Virus record (IMG/VR): IMGVR_UViG_3300030329_001963
Span: 1-22,329 of that record
Direction: 5' to 3' (one strand)
Source of the DNA: a virus
DNA: 22,329 nucleotides
Part shown: positions 14,101-21,281 of the stretch, one piece after another
Numbering within the stretch: the first letter of the stretch is position 1
How the letters are laid out: the number at the start of each line of letters is the position of its first letter
Position numbers and translations under genes: made by a program
The notes under the pieces: generated by a model
What the model was told of the DNA's origin: nothing
The model's input: only the letters and a program-made list of their open reading frames with translations
The model's database searches: none

Positions 14101-14699
14101 TTAATCTTATAATCTCTAAAATATGGGCTTGCTGTTCTACCTTTTACTGTGTCATTTATAGGGGTTGAGGTTGTGCCATCGCCTTGAATAACTTGAATAG
14201 TTAGTGCTACCTCTGCGCCGTTAATATCTCCATTATCTTGAAAATCTTGAAGAGCTGGAAAACCCAAAGTAATTCTTACAGCATCTTTTCCAGTATTTAA
14301 GGTTCTTGAAACTGATGTTGATTGAGTAACAGCAACACCAACAACAATTTCTGTTTCAATTTCAGATATTCCACCAATTGCTGTCTGATCTGAAGTTCCA
14401 AGCTTTGATGCAAAAGTTATATTTTGAAAATTAAAATCAGAGTCAGCAGGGCTTGAATTACTAGCGGATGATTGTAAAACTTGAGTGCCATTCAAAAAAG
14501 TATCTTTAAGACTTGCGTTTGTATAAGCGGTTGTTCCATGCGTTAACCCTGCATCTAAAGCAGATGGGAAACCAGCGATAACGCCCTCTCCTAAAATTTC
14601 AACAATCGTTGAAAATTGTTTTGAAGAAAGAGTTTCACTTGGTAAATCAGGATCAACTATTGACTGACTCAAGCGAAAATCTTGTGTTGAACGAGGCAT
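11106..14699 (-). CDS. J: Tail tip / central fibre protein, lambda J-like, 1197 aa
   Basis: The largest gene, encoding the host-contact tip of the tail. The N-terminus (FSTIVEILGEGVIAGFP, TFLNGTQVL, FNFQNITFASKLGTSDQ, SEIETEIVVGVAVTQS) matches the hub region of lambda J. The middle carries DPAWILYDLLTTSKGFGDQI and the YxxxxxQDRPADP-type domain, then IQVQDP...GGKVKTG. FNIII-like strands follow (IQWEPVAGVTEYNIQYRFKN). The C-terminal 220 residues are phage-specific and include an Ig-like domain at about 985-1053 that is also present in M. Its ATG shares one base with the stop of the I-like gene (TAATG). The C-terminus is the likely site of host specificity. Confidence 0.9.
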   Translation of the reverse strand: MPRSTQDFRLSQSIVDPDLPSETLSSKQFSTIVEILGEGVIAGFPSALDAGLTHGTTAYTNASLKDTFLNGTQVLQSSASNSSPADSDFNFQNITFASKLGTSDQTAIGGISEIETEIVVGVAVTQSTSVSRTLNTGKDAVRITLGFPALQDFQDNGDINGAEVALTIQVIQGDGTTSTPINDTVKGRTASPYFRDYKINFSSSIVHPVTIRVNRTTADSTESTLQNELQWTSYTEIVDEQKTYANTAHTAIRFSAETFPSIPQRMYKIRGTLIKIPHNATVRADGSLSYSGVFNGTFKADKAYTNDPAWILYDLLTTSKGFGDQIAESQLDVYSFQSASAYCGEQIDDGKGGTEPRFATNVVIRNSQDAYSLINDLCSVMRVMPFYSAGVINISQDRPADPAYCFNLSNVTEAGFAYNNSAKNTKFSVVNVSYFDNETQTIDHETVEDSDLITKYGVNVKNIKGFATTSRGQANRLAKWFLHTQSNEGQVVTFTTTIDAGVIVRPGSVIQVQDPVKAGVRRGGKVKTGVSTTQVIVDNSTDTDLTTVGDSTLSVILPDGTLETKTISTISGATITVGSAFSAIPQANTAWVLENVTVKLQLFRVINITESSELNYQITAVAHDPNKYSSVEDGTALPARVVTTLTAIKAAPASLTATEQIVVLNNRAVSKLFIQWEPVAGVTEYNIQYRFKNENFISERVKRSDFTIFETLNGTYEIRVFSINALGKPSITPATTTITTVGKTAVPSDVQNLFIEPISDQFVRLRFDKSTDVDVLHGGNVVIRSSNLTSGATFTNAVDVLPALSGNVNETIVPNIVNGTYILKFQDDGGRLSSGDASIVMLQTEPDVFPKLTVLTDREDTDSPPFAGTKVDCFFSDEVNGLVLGSLEELDSVTDFDAIADFDFLGAVDITGGSYEFANTLDLGGKQPLHLRRHIVSQGYYPNDLIDKRTANIDTWTDFDAATAFNVGAKLLVATTDSDPDTSTSATYAQSGTTITITKSSHGYSVGSFVVLDFTTGNGVDGNYKIQTVPSANTFTLTATSSQTTSGNCTYSAEFSQFNPFVNGSYIARGFKFRCEMDSNDPAQSIEIDQLGYTAELHSRTETSLGNAGATNGLIASGTSSKTVTFTDSFFIGQSGTSIAANSVLPSIGITIENAQSGDFFALSSISSTGFVIDVKNGSSFVNRNFKYSATGFGRGS
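11541..11747 (-). repeat. Ig-like inserted domain, copy in J
   Basis: J residues about 985-1053 (YAQSGTTITITKSSHG, FTTGNGVDGNY, NTFTLTATSSQTTSGNCT) match, motif for motif, an insert in the M-like protein at 16679-16903. Both have QSGTT-(I/V)-TIT, HG, a (D/Y)(F/Y)T(S/T)G turn, a DG pair and a TSGN end. Confidence 0.8.
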
Positions 14700-15316
14700 T
14701 AAGCAGTCCCCTCAATTTGTACGGTGTCAACACCTGAACTAATCACAATTGAACCAGTAAAGACTTCACCATAAATAATAGGCACAGGAATGCCACTAAC
14801 ACTAACGTTTGTAATTCCACTAAAAGCATAAGATCCTTGAGCTAATGGATCATCATCACCCATTGATGATGCACCTGAATTACTTGGAGGCGTTGGAGTA
14901 AGCATTTGGGTAACACCACCAACTGCCATTGATACACCAACAGTACTTGCAATAGATCCCAAAGTAAGTTTTCCAATTCCAATTTTTGCAACAGCGGGTG
15001 CTAAATAGGGGGCTGCAATCAAAGCTGCACCTGTCACAATCTTTCCGACTGTTGAATCAAAAAAACCTCCTGCACCAACAGCTACAGGGATAATTTGAAT
15101 ATCGTCTTTACTTCTTAAATTTAAAGAATCTTCTGTAATATCTGATTCTCCCATCTTTACCTTATAAAACTGATCTATCATGTGTTTCTCAAGCTTTGGA
15201 AAATTACAAAGCAAAAAACGCATTGCATCAGCAGGACTAGCCGCAACAGCTTCAAAACTTGATTGACCTAAAAACTTTCTCAGTCTTCCATAGACTCTTA
15301 TCGTTTTAAGTTCCAT
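14699..15316 (-). CDS. I: Tail assembly protein, lambda I-like, 205 aa
   Basis: A 205-aa protein between K and J. Residues 1-78 form a ubiquitin-like beta-grasp domain (LKTIRVYGRLRKFLGQSSFE, ASPADAMRFLLCNFP, IQIIPVAVGAGG), as in lambda gpI. A Gly/Ala-rich hydrophobic middle follows (79-135, TVGKIVTGAALIAAPYLAPA), then a C-terminal strand domain (VSVSGIPVPIIYGEVFTGS). gpI works with gpK to start tail tip assembly. The start lies 11 nt inside the end of K, and the stop overlaps the J start by one base, so all three are coupled. Confidence 0.85.
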   Translation of the reverse strand: MELKTIRVYGRLRKFLGQSSFEAVAASPADAMRFLLCNFPKLEKHMIDQFYKVKMGESDITEDSLNLRSKDDIQIIPVAVGAGGFFDSTVGKIVTGAALIAAPYLAPAVAKIGIGKLTLGSIASTVGVSMAVGGVTQMLTPTPPSNSGASSMGDDDPLAQGSYAFSGITNVSVSGIPVPIIYGEVFTGSIVISSGVDTVQIEGTA

Positions 15317-16007
15317 ATCTATAAACCTTCTTTGTAGCTTCTATATATTTTAAGTCATAATTTTCTCTACAACTTAATTGTCCAATGTTATGGTGCAAAA
15401 TTGTTTGATCTCCTATATAAAGTGCTGTATGACTTAATTTTTTTTCTGGCCCTTCGACTAATAAAACATCATAAGGTTTTATTTCGTTTTTATGTATTTC
15501 TTTAAATCCTAGTTTTGGTAAGGTTGCTTCAAATAAAGGATTTTTTGAAAACTCTTTTATATTTTTTGGTCTTGGTGTATATGGAATATTTATATTTTTT
15601 TCTTGCTTGAAAAAATCTGTAATAAGACTCCAGCAATCATGCTTGCCCCAAATCCATCTCCTGCCATAGATCCCTGCCTCATAACCAGACGGCTCAAAAG
15701 AAACCCAGTCTTTGTGCTGAACACTATAAATAAACCATGGTAAACCTAAATGCTCACAAGATGCTTTATCAGGTTCAGAGGGAACAGCAGCCCCAAACGG
15801 GTGTGAATGAACAATGCCAATTAATTCGCCTTCATCTTCACAATCAGCCCAGTCATCTGGATTTATTACAAAGTATTCAGAAGCTGTTTCAGCTAGATTT
15901 TTACAAGGCCAATAAGTTTCTTTTCCTTTTATTAGTGCCAACAATCCACAAGATTCTTTTGGTGCCTTTGCTTCTGCATGAATAACCGCTTGATCTTTCC
16001 AACTCAT
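15306..16007 (-). CDS. K: Tail tip peptidase, lambda K-like (JAB/MPN plus NlpC/P60), 233 aa
   Basis: A two-domain enzyme of the tail tip. Residues 1-110 are a JAMM/MPN metalloprotease: E18 in ESCGLL, then H67-S-H69-P-F-G...S77-E-P-D80, the complete zinc-binding set. Residues about 115-233 are an NlpC/P60 cysteine peptidase: C125 in GKHDCWSLITDFF and H193 in LSHTALYIGD, with His205/206 nearby, giving a plausible Cys-His catalytic pair for cutting peptidoglycan cross-links during entry. Start overlaps L by 4 nt (ATGA). All active-site residues look intact. Confidence 0.92.
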   Translation of the reverse strand: MSWKDQAVIHAEAKAPKESCGLLALIKGKETYWPCKNLAETASEYFVINPDDWADCEDEGELIGIVHSHPFGAAVPSEPDKASCEHLGLPWFIYSVQHKDWVSFEPSGYEAGIYGRRWIWGKHDCWSLITDFFKQEKNINIPYTPRPKNIKEFSKNPLFEATLPKLGFKEIHKNEIKPYDVLLVEGPEKKLSHTALYIGDQTILHHNIGQLSCRENYDLKYIEATKKVYRYGT

Positions 16008-16582
16008 GCGTTTACGAACGTACCAACGCCAGGGAAATCTTTTCTTGTAACTTGTCTTTTTGGTGCCCTTACGTTTTGAAGATCTAAAGCACTTACTAAT
16101 TCAAATTGTACCTGCTCTCTATTTTCTAAAAGTTTTTGATTAATAAAGTAAATTTCTTGTGGTAATTCTGTGGAGCTTGAGGGGGTGCCATAAATATTTT
16201 GATTATTAGGAAAATTAGCAGCATCCAAAAAAGCTGCCAAAGTTCTATGTCTAATTATTTTTGCTCCCTGTAAATCATTAAAAGGTGTTGTTGCATTAAC
16301 AGCAGCCATTAAAGCCGTAATGGTTCCTAATATATTGGATACGGTTAAAATAGGTCTTGGCAATCTTCCAACTCCTGTATATTCAAAACCTGTTGCTTCA
16401 ACTGGAAACCGATCATAAGTATTTGATTGCCAAATAATCGAAGCGTTGCTATTCATCCCAACACCTGAATGGAACCTATGGACATCTGTTGAACCATGTA
16501 AGGCACTAACTAACGTCATTGAATAAAGTTCAATAATTGAACTAGGGTTTATTTTTTGAAGATCTGAGACAGGTATTGCCAT
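16004..16582 (-). CDS. L: Minor tail protein, lambda L-like, 192 aa
   Basis: A 192-aa L-family protein (DLQKINPSSIIELYSMTLVS, WQSNTYDRFPVEATGFEYTG, GRLPRPILTVSNILG, LENREQVQFELVSALDLQ). The conserved order L between M and K supports the call. Lambda gpL has a C-terminal extension with four Cys that bind an iron-sulphur cluster; here the protein ends soon after RAPKRQVTRKDFPGVGTF and contains no Cys at all, so that region is missing or replaced. Start is 3 nt after M. Confidence 0.87.
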   Translation of the reverse strand: MAIPVSDLQKINPSSIIELYSMTLVSALHGSTDVHRFHSGVGMNSNASIIWQSNTYDRFPVEATGFEYTGVGRLPRPILTVSNILGTITALMAAVNATTPFNDLQGAKIIRHRTLAAFLDAANFPNNQNIYGTPSSSTELPQEIYFINQKLLENREQVQFELVSALDLQNVRAPKRQVTRKDFPGVGTFVNA

Positions 16583-16585
16583 AAA

Positions 16586-17152
16586 TTAAGGTTCAAAAAC
16601 TTCTCTAAAAGTGCAATTTATAATAGCTCTATTTACATACATTATTGTCTTGCTCCATGTCTGGCAAACATATTGCCCTGCACCTGAAAGAGTGATTGAA
16701 ACATTACCGCTATTTGTTGCGCTGGCTGCTGCTGTCACTGTGAAAACATTGTCATCTGTCACCGTGGCAACAACAAAATCTCCATCTGTAGCTGATCCCG
16801 AGGTGTAATCAATTGTTAAAAGGTCAGCAATAGCAACTCCATGATTTGTAATTGTAATTGTAACGGTTGTACCTGATTGAGAATAAGTTCCTGTTTTTGT
16901 AAAACCTTCTCCAGGAGGTGTAAAAGTAAAACTTGCTTGGTCTTGTGCCCGACTTCTTAAGAATCCTTCAATAACATCTGCCTCTGTTTCGCTAACTGTA
17001 AATACAAGATCAAAAGTTTTTGGATCTTGCGTTAAAGGTAAACCCATCATTGTGCGAAATTCATACCCATCCCCTAGTTGGGTTATTCTTACCTTGGGCT
17101 GGCTTGTTTTGCGTTGCCCGTATGTTGGATTAATCGAGGGAAAAGTTGCCAT
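16586..17152 (-). CDS. M: Minor tail protein, lambda M-like with inserted Ig-like domain, 188 aa
   Basis: Residues 1-82 (INPTYGQRKTSQPKVRITQL, GDGYEFRTMMGLPL, FTPPGE) and 159-188 (QYVCQTWSKTIMYVNRAIIN, then CTFREVFEP) are the two halves of a Phage_min_tail (gpM) protein of about 110 residues. Between them, about 84-158, sits a foreign beta domain (YSQSGTTVTITITNHG, IDYTSGSATDGDF, NSGNVSITLSG). The protein sits between the tape measure and the tip. The gene begins immediately after the tape-measure stop. Confidence 0.88.
   Translation of the reverse strand: MATFPSINPTYGQRKTSQPKVRITQLGDGYEFRTMMGLPLTQDPKTFDLVFTVSETEADVIEGFLRSRAQDQASFTFTPPGEGFTKTGTYSQSGTTVTITITNHGVAIADLLTIDYTSGSATDGDFVVATVTDDNVFTVTAAASATNSGNVSITLSGAGQYVCQTWSKTIMYVNRAIINCTFREVFEP
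16679..16903 (-). repeat. Ig-like inserted domain, copy in M
   Basis: M residues about 84-158 interrupt the gpM fold in a loop between FTPPGE and GAGQYVC. The segment is related to the one in J at 11541-11747. Such decorating domains occur in loops of virion proteins and may bind host surface polymers; that function is an inference. Confidence 0.8.
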
Positions 17153-19327
17153 TTATCTTGCTAATAGTCCTCCTGGTTGTGTTTCTTTAATTAATTCATT
17201 CTGAACGGCTGCACCAATTAAAACGCCTAATTGTTGTGCATCTGCATTGTTACCAGAGACGGCAGAGCCAGTGGCATCAACTGAAACATTAACAATATTA
17301 TTAGTGCCGCCACCTCTTAATTCATTATTTGGTGTAATAAATCCTCTACTAGACCCCATTGTTAACAACTCTGGACCTTTTTCACCTACAACAAAAGTTT
17401 TACCAGCCGCAACCCGACCCCCAGCCGCTTTACCACCTCCAAAAACTGATCCTAAAAAACCGCCAATCTTTCCACCAATACCAGAGACAGCCCGTTGTAT
17501 AGCAACTTCTATTAATTTTCTTTTTAACTGATTTAATACACTAATAGCAGATTGAGCTAATGTTTTTGTTCCCATTACTGCATCTGTTAAATTTGAAACT
17601 ATTCCTTGTTCAATGCCTTGACCTATTTCCATAAATTTGTCTTTTAGTTTGTCTGCCGCTTCATTTTGTTGGTTTATTTTGTCTGTTGTATCTTCAATTA
17701 CTTGTTTATTTTTTAAGTTACTTTTAACAATATTATTTGATGCTGTAGCAGTACTCTCAACACCTTCTTTTAATTGATTAACAGCGTCTAAATTGGTATC
17801 GACATTTATGGATAATTTAGGAAGTTTTGTAATTCCAAATATAAATTTAAGAACAGGATTGCCATTGATAAAATCATTAATTTTTTTAAAAGCACCTATG
17901 ACAGCCTTAAGAATTTTCCCCACAATTGTACCTACAGTTTTACCTAGATTTATTACTGCATCAGAAAATTGAGTAACACCCTCCTTGACCATTATCCAAC
18001 CTTGTTCTAATTCAAATAAAGTATTAGTTGCATCAACGCCCATTGCTTCTGCAATAGCTTTTCCTACCTCTCCAACCGCTGCAGAAATAAATCTAACGGG
18101 TGCAAGTATTAATTTAAATGCAGCCCCTAAAGCTTCAACTGTTACGGCTGCAATTTTTAAACTTTCCCTAATAAGGATTCCAAACTCTGATCCCTCGGCT
18201 GTTAAATTTGTAAATGCAGAGCCTAATCTGGTCAGTTGTCCTTGAATTGTATTAGATGCTGTAAAAGCTGCTTTAGCAGCAACATCTTGAGCATTTGCTT
18301 GATTTTCTAAGTTTTTATTAAAAGAAACTAGCTGATCATTTAATAAGGGTAATACTGCTGTCCTTGCTTCTACAGATCCAAAGAATTGTGCAAGTGTTTC
18401 TTCACTAGCTCCACCTTTTTCTATTAGCTCACTTAATACTCCACCTAACCCTTTTGTTTTAAGTGCTGTAGCACTAAAATCTATCCCTAATTTCTCAGCA
18501 GCTTTTGACGCTTCACTTGTAGGTTTTTGTATTGAAGATATAACTTGTCGTAATCCAGCAAATGTCGATTCAACAGGAACACCCGTTGCAGTAACACTTG
18601 ATATAGCAGCATTTAATTCATCTATTCCCACACCTGCGCCTGCTGCTACTGGAGCTAGACGACCAATCTGTTGTGCATATTGTTCAACAATTATTTTACC
18701 GTCATTTTGTGTCTGGACGAATCCATCAACAATTTTTGCTGCCTTTTCGGATTCTAATCCATAAGCATTTAGAACAGAGGTTGTTGCATCAGCAACAGTA
18801 GCTAATTCAGAGAATCCACCAGTAGCACCTAGCTGTGATGCCTTCAAAACATCTGTAAGTTCTGTAACCTCACCAAAGCCAGCAGAGGCAACATCATAAG
18901 AAGCTGAAAGCAAATCTAAAGACGATGCTTGACCGCTTAATTCATTAGATAAAGATTTTAATTTTGGTTTTAAGGTATCAACATCAACCCCCAAGGTCTT
19001 GACTTTTGCACTAGCAAAATCTTGTGCTTGTAATACTTGAAAAACTTTAGTAAAAGCAGCAACAGCCGTTGTAATTCCTAGAAGAGGTAACAGTGCGTTT
19101 TGCATCGCTGCGCCAAAGACTCCAACTCCCACTGCTGCACCCTTGGCAGCGTTACCAGTTGCAAAAAATCCTTTAGGTAAAACGCTTAATCCTTTGTTTG
19201 CATCTCTTAATTTGCCTTGAGTACCATTGACAGTTTTATTAAATTTCTGTGCTTGGACATCAACAGATCTTAAAGCGGTTATTGCTTGTTTTGCGTCAAC
19301 TCTTAGCTCTACATTTGAGACTGCCAC
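17153..19327 (-). CDS. H: Tape measure protein, TP901 type, 724 aa
   Basis: A 724-aa protein that sets tail length and exits ahead of the DNA. The GTG start at 19327 (VAVSNVELRVDAKQAITALR) is used because no ATG fits. Residues about 60-95 are hydrophobic (AAVGVGVFGAAMQNALLPLL). The TP901 core lies at about 125-330 (LSGQASSLDLLSASYDVASA, TTSVLNAYGLESEKAAKIVD, TGVPVESTFAGLRQVISSIQ). A second hydrophobic region is at about 390-430. The C-terminus has the usual GKTFVVGEKGPELLTMGSSR motif. At about 0.15 nm per residue the length predicts a tail near 110 nm. It lies 18 nt after the T frame. Confidence 0.9.
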   Translation of the reverse strand: MAVSNVELRVDAKQAITALRSVDVQAQKFNKTVNGTQGKLRDANKGLSVLPKGFFATGNAAKGAAVGVGVFGAAMQNALLPLLGITTAVAAFTKVFQVLQAQDFASAKVKTLGVDVDTLKPKLKSLSNELSGQASSLDLLSASYDVASAGFGEVTELTDVLKASQLGATGGFSELATVADATTSVLNAYGLESEKAAKIVDGFVQTQNDGKIIVEQYAQQIGRLAPVAAGAGVGIDELNAAISSVTATGVPVESTFAGLRQVISSIQKPTSEASKAAEKLGIDFSATALKTKGLGGVLSELIEKGGASEETLAQFFGSVEARTAVLPLLNDQLVSFNKNLENQANAQDVAAKAAFTASNTIQGQLTRLGSAFTNLTAEGSEFGILIRESLKIAAVTVEALGAAFKLILAPVRFISAAVGEVGKAIAEAMGVDATNTLFELEQGWIMVKEGVTQFSDAVINLGKTVGTIVGKILKAVIGAFKKINDFINGNPVLKFIFGITKLPKLSINVDTNLDAVNQLKEGVESTATASNNIVKSNLKNKQVIEDTTDKINQQNEAADKLKDKFMEIGQGIEQGIVSNLTDAVMGTKTLAQSAISVLNQLKRKLIEVAIQRAVSGIGGKIGGFLGSVFGGGKAAGGRVAAGKTFVVGEKGPELLTMGSSRGFITPNNELRGGGTNNIVNVSVDATGSAVSGNNADAQQLGVLIGAAVQNELIKETQPGGLLAR

Positions 19328-19345
19328 AACTATAAGCTCACTTGT

Positions 19346-19546
19346 TTAACTATAACCTGAACGGCGTTTAAAAGCATTAGCCTCTTTTTTTTCTCTATCA
19401 TATTTTAAATCATAATAACCAGCGAAAAAAATAAATTCCTCCTCTGTGAGTTGCGACCTTAACTCACTAATTGTTTTGCCTAATTCTGTTGCAAGGAAAA
19501 ACTCAAAATTTAGCCAGTTGTCCCCCCTTAAGATTCCTTTACGTTT
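19346..19546 (-). CDS. T: Tail assembly chaperone T frame, reached by -1 frameshift from G
   Basis: The frame from 19546 to TAA at 19348-19346 is open for 66 codons and encodes NWLNFEFFLATELGKTISEL, RSQLTEEEFIFFAGYYDLKY and DREKKEANAFKRRSGYS. This is the typical T domain found between G and the tape measure in siphoviruses. It has no start codon. Relative to G it is the -1 frame, overlapping the last few G codons. A shift before the G stop (19530-19528) would make a G-T fusion of about 180 residues that coats the tape measure during assembly. The slip must lie after the -1 frame TGA at 19549-19547. Confidence 0.75.
   Translation of the reverse strand, partial: KRKGILRGDNWLNFEFFLATELGKTISELRSQLTEEEFIFFAGYYDLKYDREKKEANAFKRRSGYS
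19528..19540 (-). other. Probable -1 ribosomal frameshift region
   Basis: Within the only window where a G-to-T shift is possible (19546-19528), G-frame codons are AAC GTA AAG GAA TCT TAA. The tetramer A-AAG (19540-19537) permits P-site slippage to AAA, the Z_ZZN type of site. No classic X_XXY_YYZ heptamer is present. A G6 run follows the stop, and AGAGG lies about 15 nt upstream as a possible stimulator. Confidence 0.5.
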
Positions 19547-19881
19547 TCAACTGTAACCTCTGCATTTATACCAAATAAAAATAATTCAATTTCATTTAAA
19601 ACATTTTCTGGTAATTCTGTCTGCAAATTACCAACATCAGCAGGTGAAAAAGCTTTTTTACCATCTTCTAATTCTGCTAACTGACAAAGCATGTGAGTGG
19701 AAACAACTAAAGCATCTTCAGAACCAGCTCGTTCTATTGCTTTTTTTCTGTCTGATCGTGTAATCGCTTTAAAATACAAGCTAATAACTACATTTCCATT
19801 ATCATCTTTTACATCAAATTTCCGTCTTTTATTTAAATCAAACGCCTCCTTTAAGGTGTCAAGAGTCCTTTTGGTTGCCAT
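19528..19881 (-). CDS. G: Tail assembly chaperone G, 117 aa
   Basis: A 117-aa protein (KRTLDTLKEAFDLNKRRKFD, SLYFKAITRSDRKKAIERAG, VVSTHMLCQLAELEDGKKAF, LPENVLNEIELFLFGI) with the size, composition and place of siphovirus tail assembly chaperone G, between tail tube and tape measure. It is not part of the virion but holds the tape measure soluble. The leader lacks a Shine-Dalgarno and contains a C8 run. The gene ends ENVKES and overlaps the T frame. Confidence 0.85.
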   Translation of the reverse strand: MATKRTLDTLKEAFDLNKRRKFDVKDDNGNVVISLYFKAITRSDRKKAIERAGSEDALVVSTHMLCQLAELEDGKKAFSPADVGNLQTELPENVLNEIELFLFGINAEVTVENVKES

Positions 19882-19910
19882 GGTTGGGGGGGGTTGTTTA
19901 ATTTATGCTC

Positions 19911-20333
19911 TTAAATAGCAGAGGTGATTGCACCGTTAGTAATAAAACTAATGTTAATAATCTGAGTCTCGCCAAGCGTTGCTCCATACTCTGCACCTGT
20001 AATAATGCCAGCAAAACTAATCTTTTTTGCTGAAGTCGATGAGTCTGGAAACAACTCAAAAAGAGCATCGCCATTATCGCCTGTTGTTAAGACATCATCA
20101 ATAAAAGTTGTATAACCTGCGCCTGTTTCGCTCGGATTATATAGAAGTTCTGCTGAACCTTCTCCAGAAATCAAACCACCAATAAATGATTTTGATGTGT
20201 CACCTTGTTTTGTTGTTTCGTGAGTGTCTTTCGTAACCGATAAAGACCATGACCTAGTTTGTCCAACGTCAGCTTCAGTGCCGCCAGCATTTTCAAACAT
20301 GATCTTTCCAACATCTCCCTTAATGGCAGTCAT
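19911..20333 (-). CDS. V: Major tail tube protein, lambda V-like, 140 aa
   Basis: A 140-aa protein beginning MTAIKGDVGKIMFENAGGTE. It has alternating strands (SWSLSVTKDTHETTKQGDTS, SGEGSAELLYNPSETGAGYT, KKISFAGIITGAEYGATLGE, QIINISFITNGAITSAI). The TKQGDTSKSFIGGLISGEGS turn and the GxITGxEYGATLGE block are typical of phage tail tube subunits, which stack as hexameric rings. Position directly before the G/T chaperones supports it. The C-terminal Ig extension of lambda gpV is absent. Confidence 0.85.
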   Translation of the reverse strand: MTAIKGDVGKIMFENAGGTEADVGQTRSWSLSVTKDTHETTKQGDTSKSFIGGLISGEGSAELLYNPSETGAGYTTFIDDVLTTGDNGDALFELFPDSSTSAKKISFAGIITGAEYGATLGETQIINISFITNGAITSAI

Positions 20334-20362
20334 TTAAACAAAGAAAAGCTATTACAGGTATA

Positions 20363-20506
20363 TTAACCTTTTTTAGTATCTTTTACATTTTTTACACCCG
20401 TTTTGTTTTTTTCCATGTATCTCTTGCAACGATTATCCCAATAGGCTGGCTCCCTCCGACCCTTCACAGCTTCGATTGCATCGAGCATCTCTTCTGTAAT
20501 TTCCAT
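20363..20506 (-). CDS. Small basic protein between tail terminator and tail tube, 47 aa
   Basis: A 47-codon ORF starting ATG at 20506, 2 nt after the tail-terminator stop, and ending TAA 20365-20363. It encodes MEITEEMLDAIEAVKGRREP, AYWDNRCKRYMEK and a Lys-rich end. It fills most of the gap before the tail tube gene. The tight spacing and codon pattern like the neighbours support translation. Lambda has no gene here; function unknown. Confidence 0.6.
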   Translation of the reverse strand: MEITEEMLDAIEAVKGRREPAYWDNRCKRYMEKNKTGVKNVKDTKKG

Positions 20507-20508
20507 GA

Positions 20509-20925
20509 TTAAAGATTTTCAAAGACTTCAAAAGTTATTCTAATCTGTGTTTGATAAAAACCTTCAGGGGCACCCGTTAAGGACTCTGGCCCAACAGGTG
20601 CATCAAAAATTACGCTGGAAACTGTTTGGCGGTTGTATAAATCTCTTATCCTTTTTGCAATAGTCAGATTGGCTCCTGCCCCTGTTCCTTCTGGGGTGTA
20701 AGTATTTAGAAGAATCAAACCAACTACAGCATTATGAGAATCGCTTGATTGAGTTAAATAAACATTTGCACCAAAGCTAACTTGACACTGAACAAATGAT
20801 TCAACGCCTGTTGAGTCATAAGCCATATTGTTAAATACAACAGGGATGACAGGACTACTTGCAAGCTCTGTTGCCAACCGCCCTTCAATGGTTGATCTGA
20901 TTGTGTTTAGGTCAACGGCTGCCAT
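20509..20925 (-). CDS. U: Tail terminator protein, lambda U-like (DUF4128 type), 138 aa
   Basis: A 138-aa protein with DLNTIRSTIEGRLATELASS, IPVVFNNMAYDSTGVESFVQ, NAVVGLILLNTYTPEGTGAG and YQTQIRITFEVFENL. This alternating helix/strand pattern, with a short target strand after the first helix and a final FEVFE strand, is that of tail terminators that cap the tube and stop its growth. The order Z-U-V fits. Its start shares one base with the stop of the gp10-like gene. Confidence 0.82.
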   Translation of the reverse strand: MAAVDLNTIRSTIEGRLATELASSPVIPVVFNNMAYDSTGVESFVQCQVSFGANVYLTQSSDSHNAVVGLILLNTYTPEGTGAGANLTIAKRIRDLYNRQTVSSVIFDAPVGPESLTGAPEGFYQTQIRITFEVFENL

Positions 20926-21281
20926 TAGATTGCTCCTTTGATTTTTTCATATTCATCTTTGGCCCAATTCGTTAATTCTTTCCCAATAATTTCTGGATAA
21001 CCTTTTACTGTTTGTTGTCTTGTTCGATATTTTCCACCCCATGAAGGCGGCAAGTTTTCACCATAAACAACTGGTTCTGCATATTCCAAATTATTACTAA
21101 TAACCCCTTCATATGGTTTTATATCTGTCTGCCATGCGGCCCTAAGTCTTCCAGTATCAACTGGAGTGGCTTTCTTTACCCTTGCTGTCCATTCTAATGT
21201 TGTTACTTTTACCAATAACTGTGCCGCCTCGTCCATTACGTCAGATATTTGATCAATTCTTATTTTCCTAGTTCCTGTCAT
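20925..21281 (-). CDS. Z: Tail completion protein, HK97 gp10 / lambda Z-like, 118 aa
   Basis: A 118-aa protein with the hallmark ATPVDTGRLRAAWQTDIKPY at about 38-57, then ISNNLEYAEPVVYGENLPPS, and a helical C-terminus (IGKELTNWAKDEYEKIKGAI). The PVDTGxLRxxW...NxxxYA pattern defines HK97 gp10-like proteins, which join the finished tail to the head. Start overlaps the upstream stop by one base. Confidence 0.88.
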   Translation of the reverse strand: MTGTRKIRIDQISDVMDEAAQLLVKVTTLEWTARVKKATPVDTGRLRAAWQTDIKPYEGVISNNLEYAEPVVYGENLPPSWGGKYRTRQQTVKGYPEIIGKELTNWAKDEYEKIKGAI

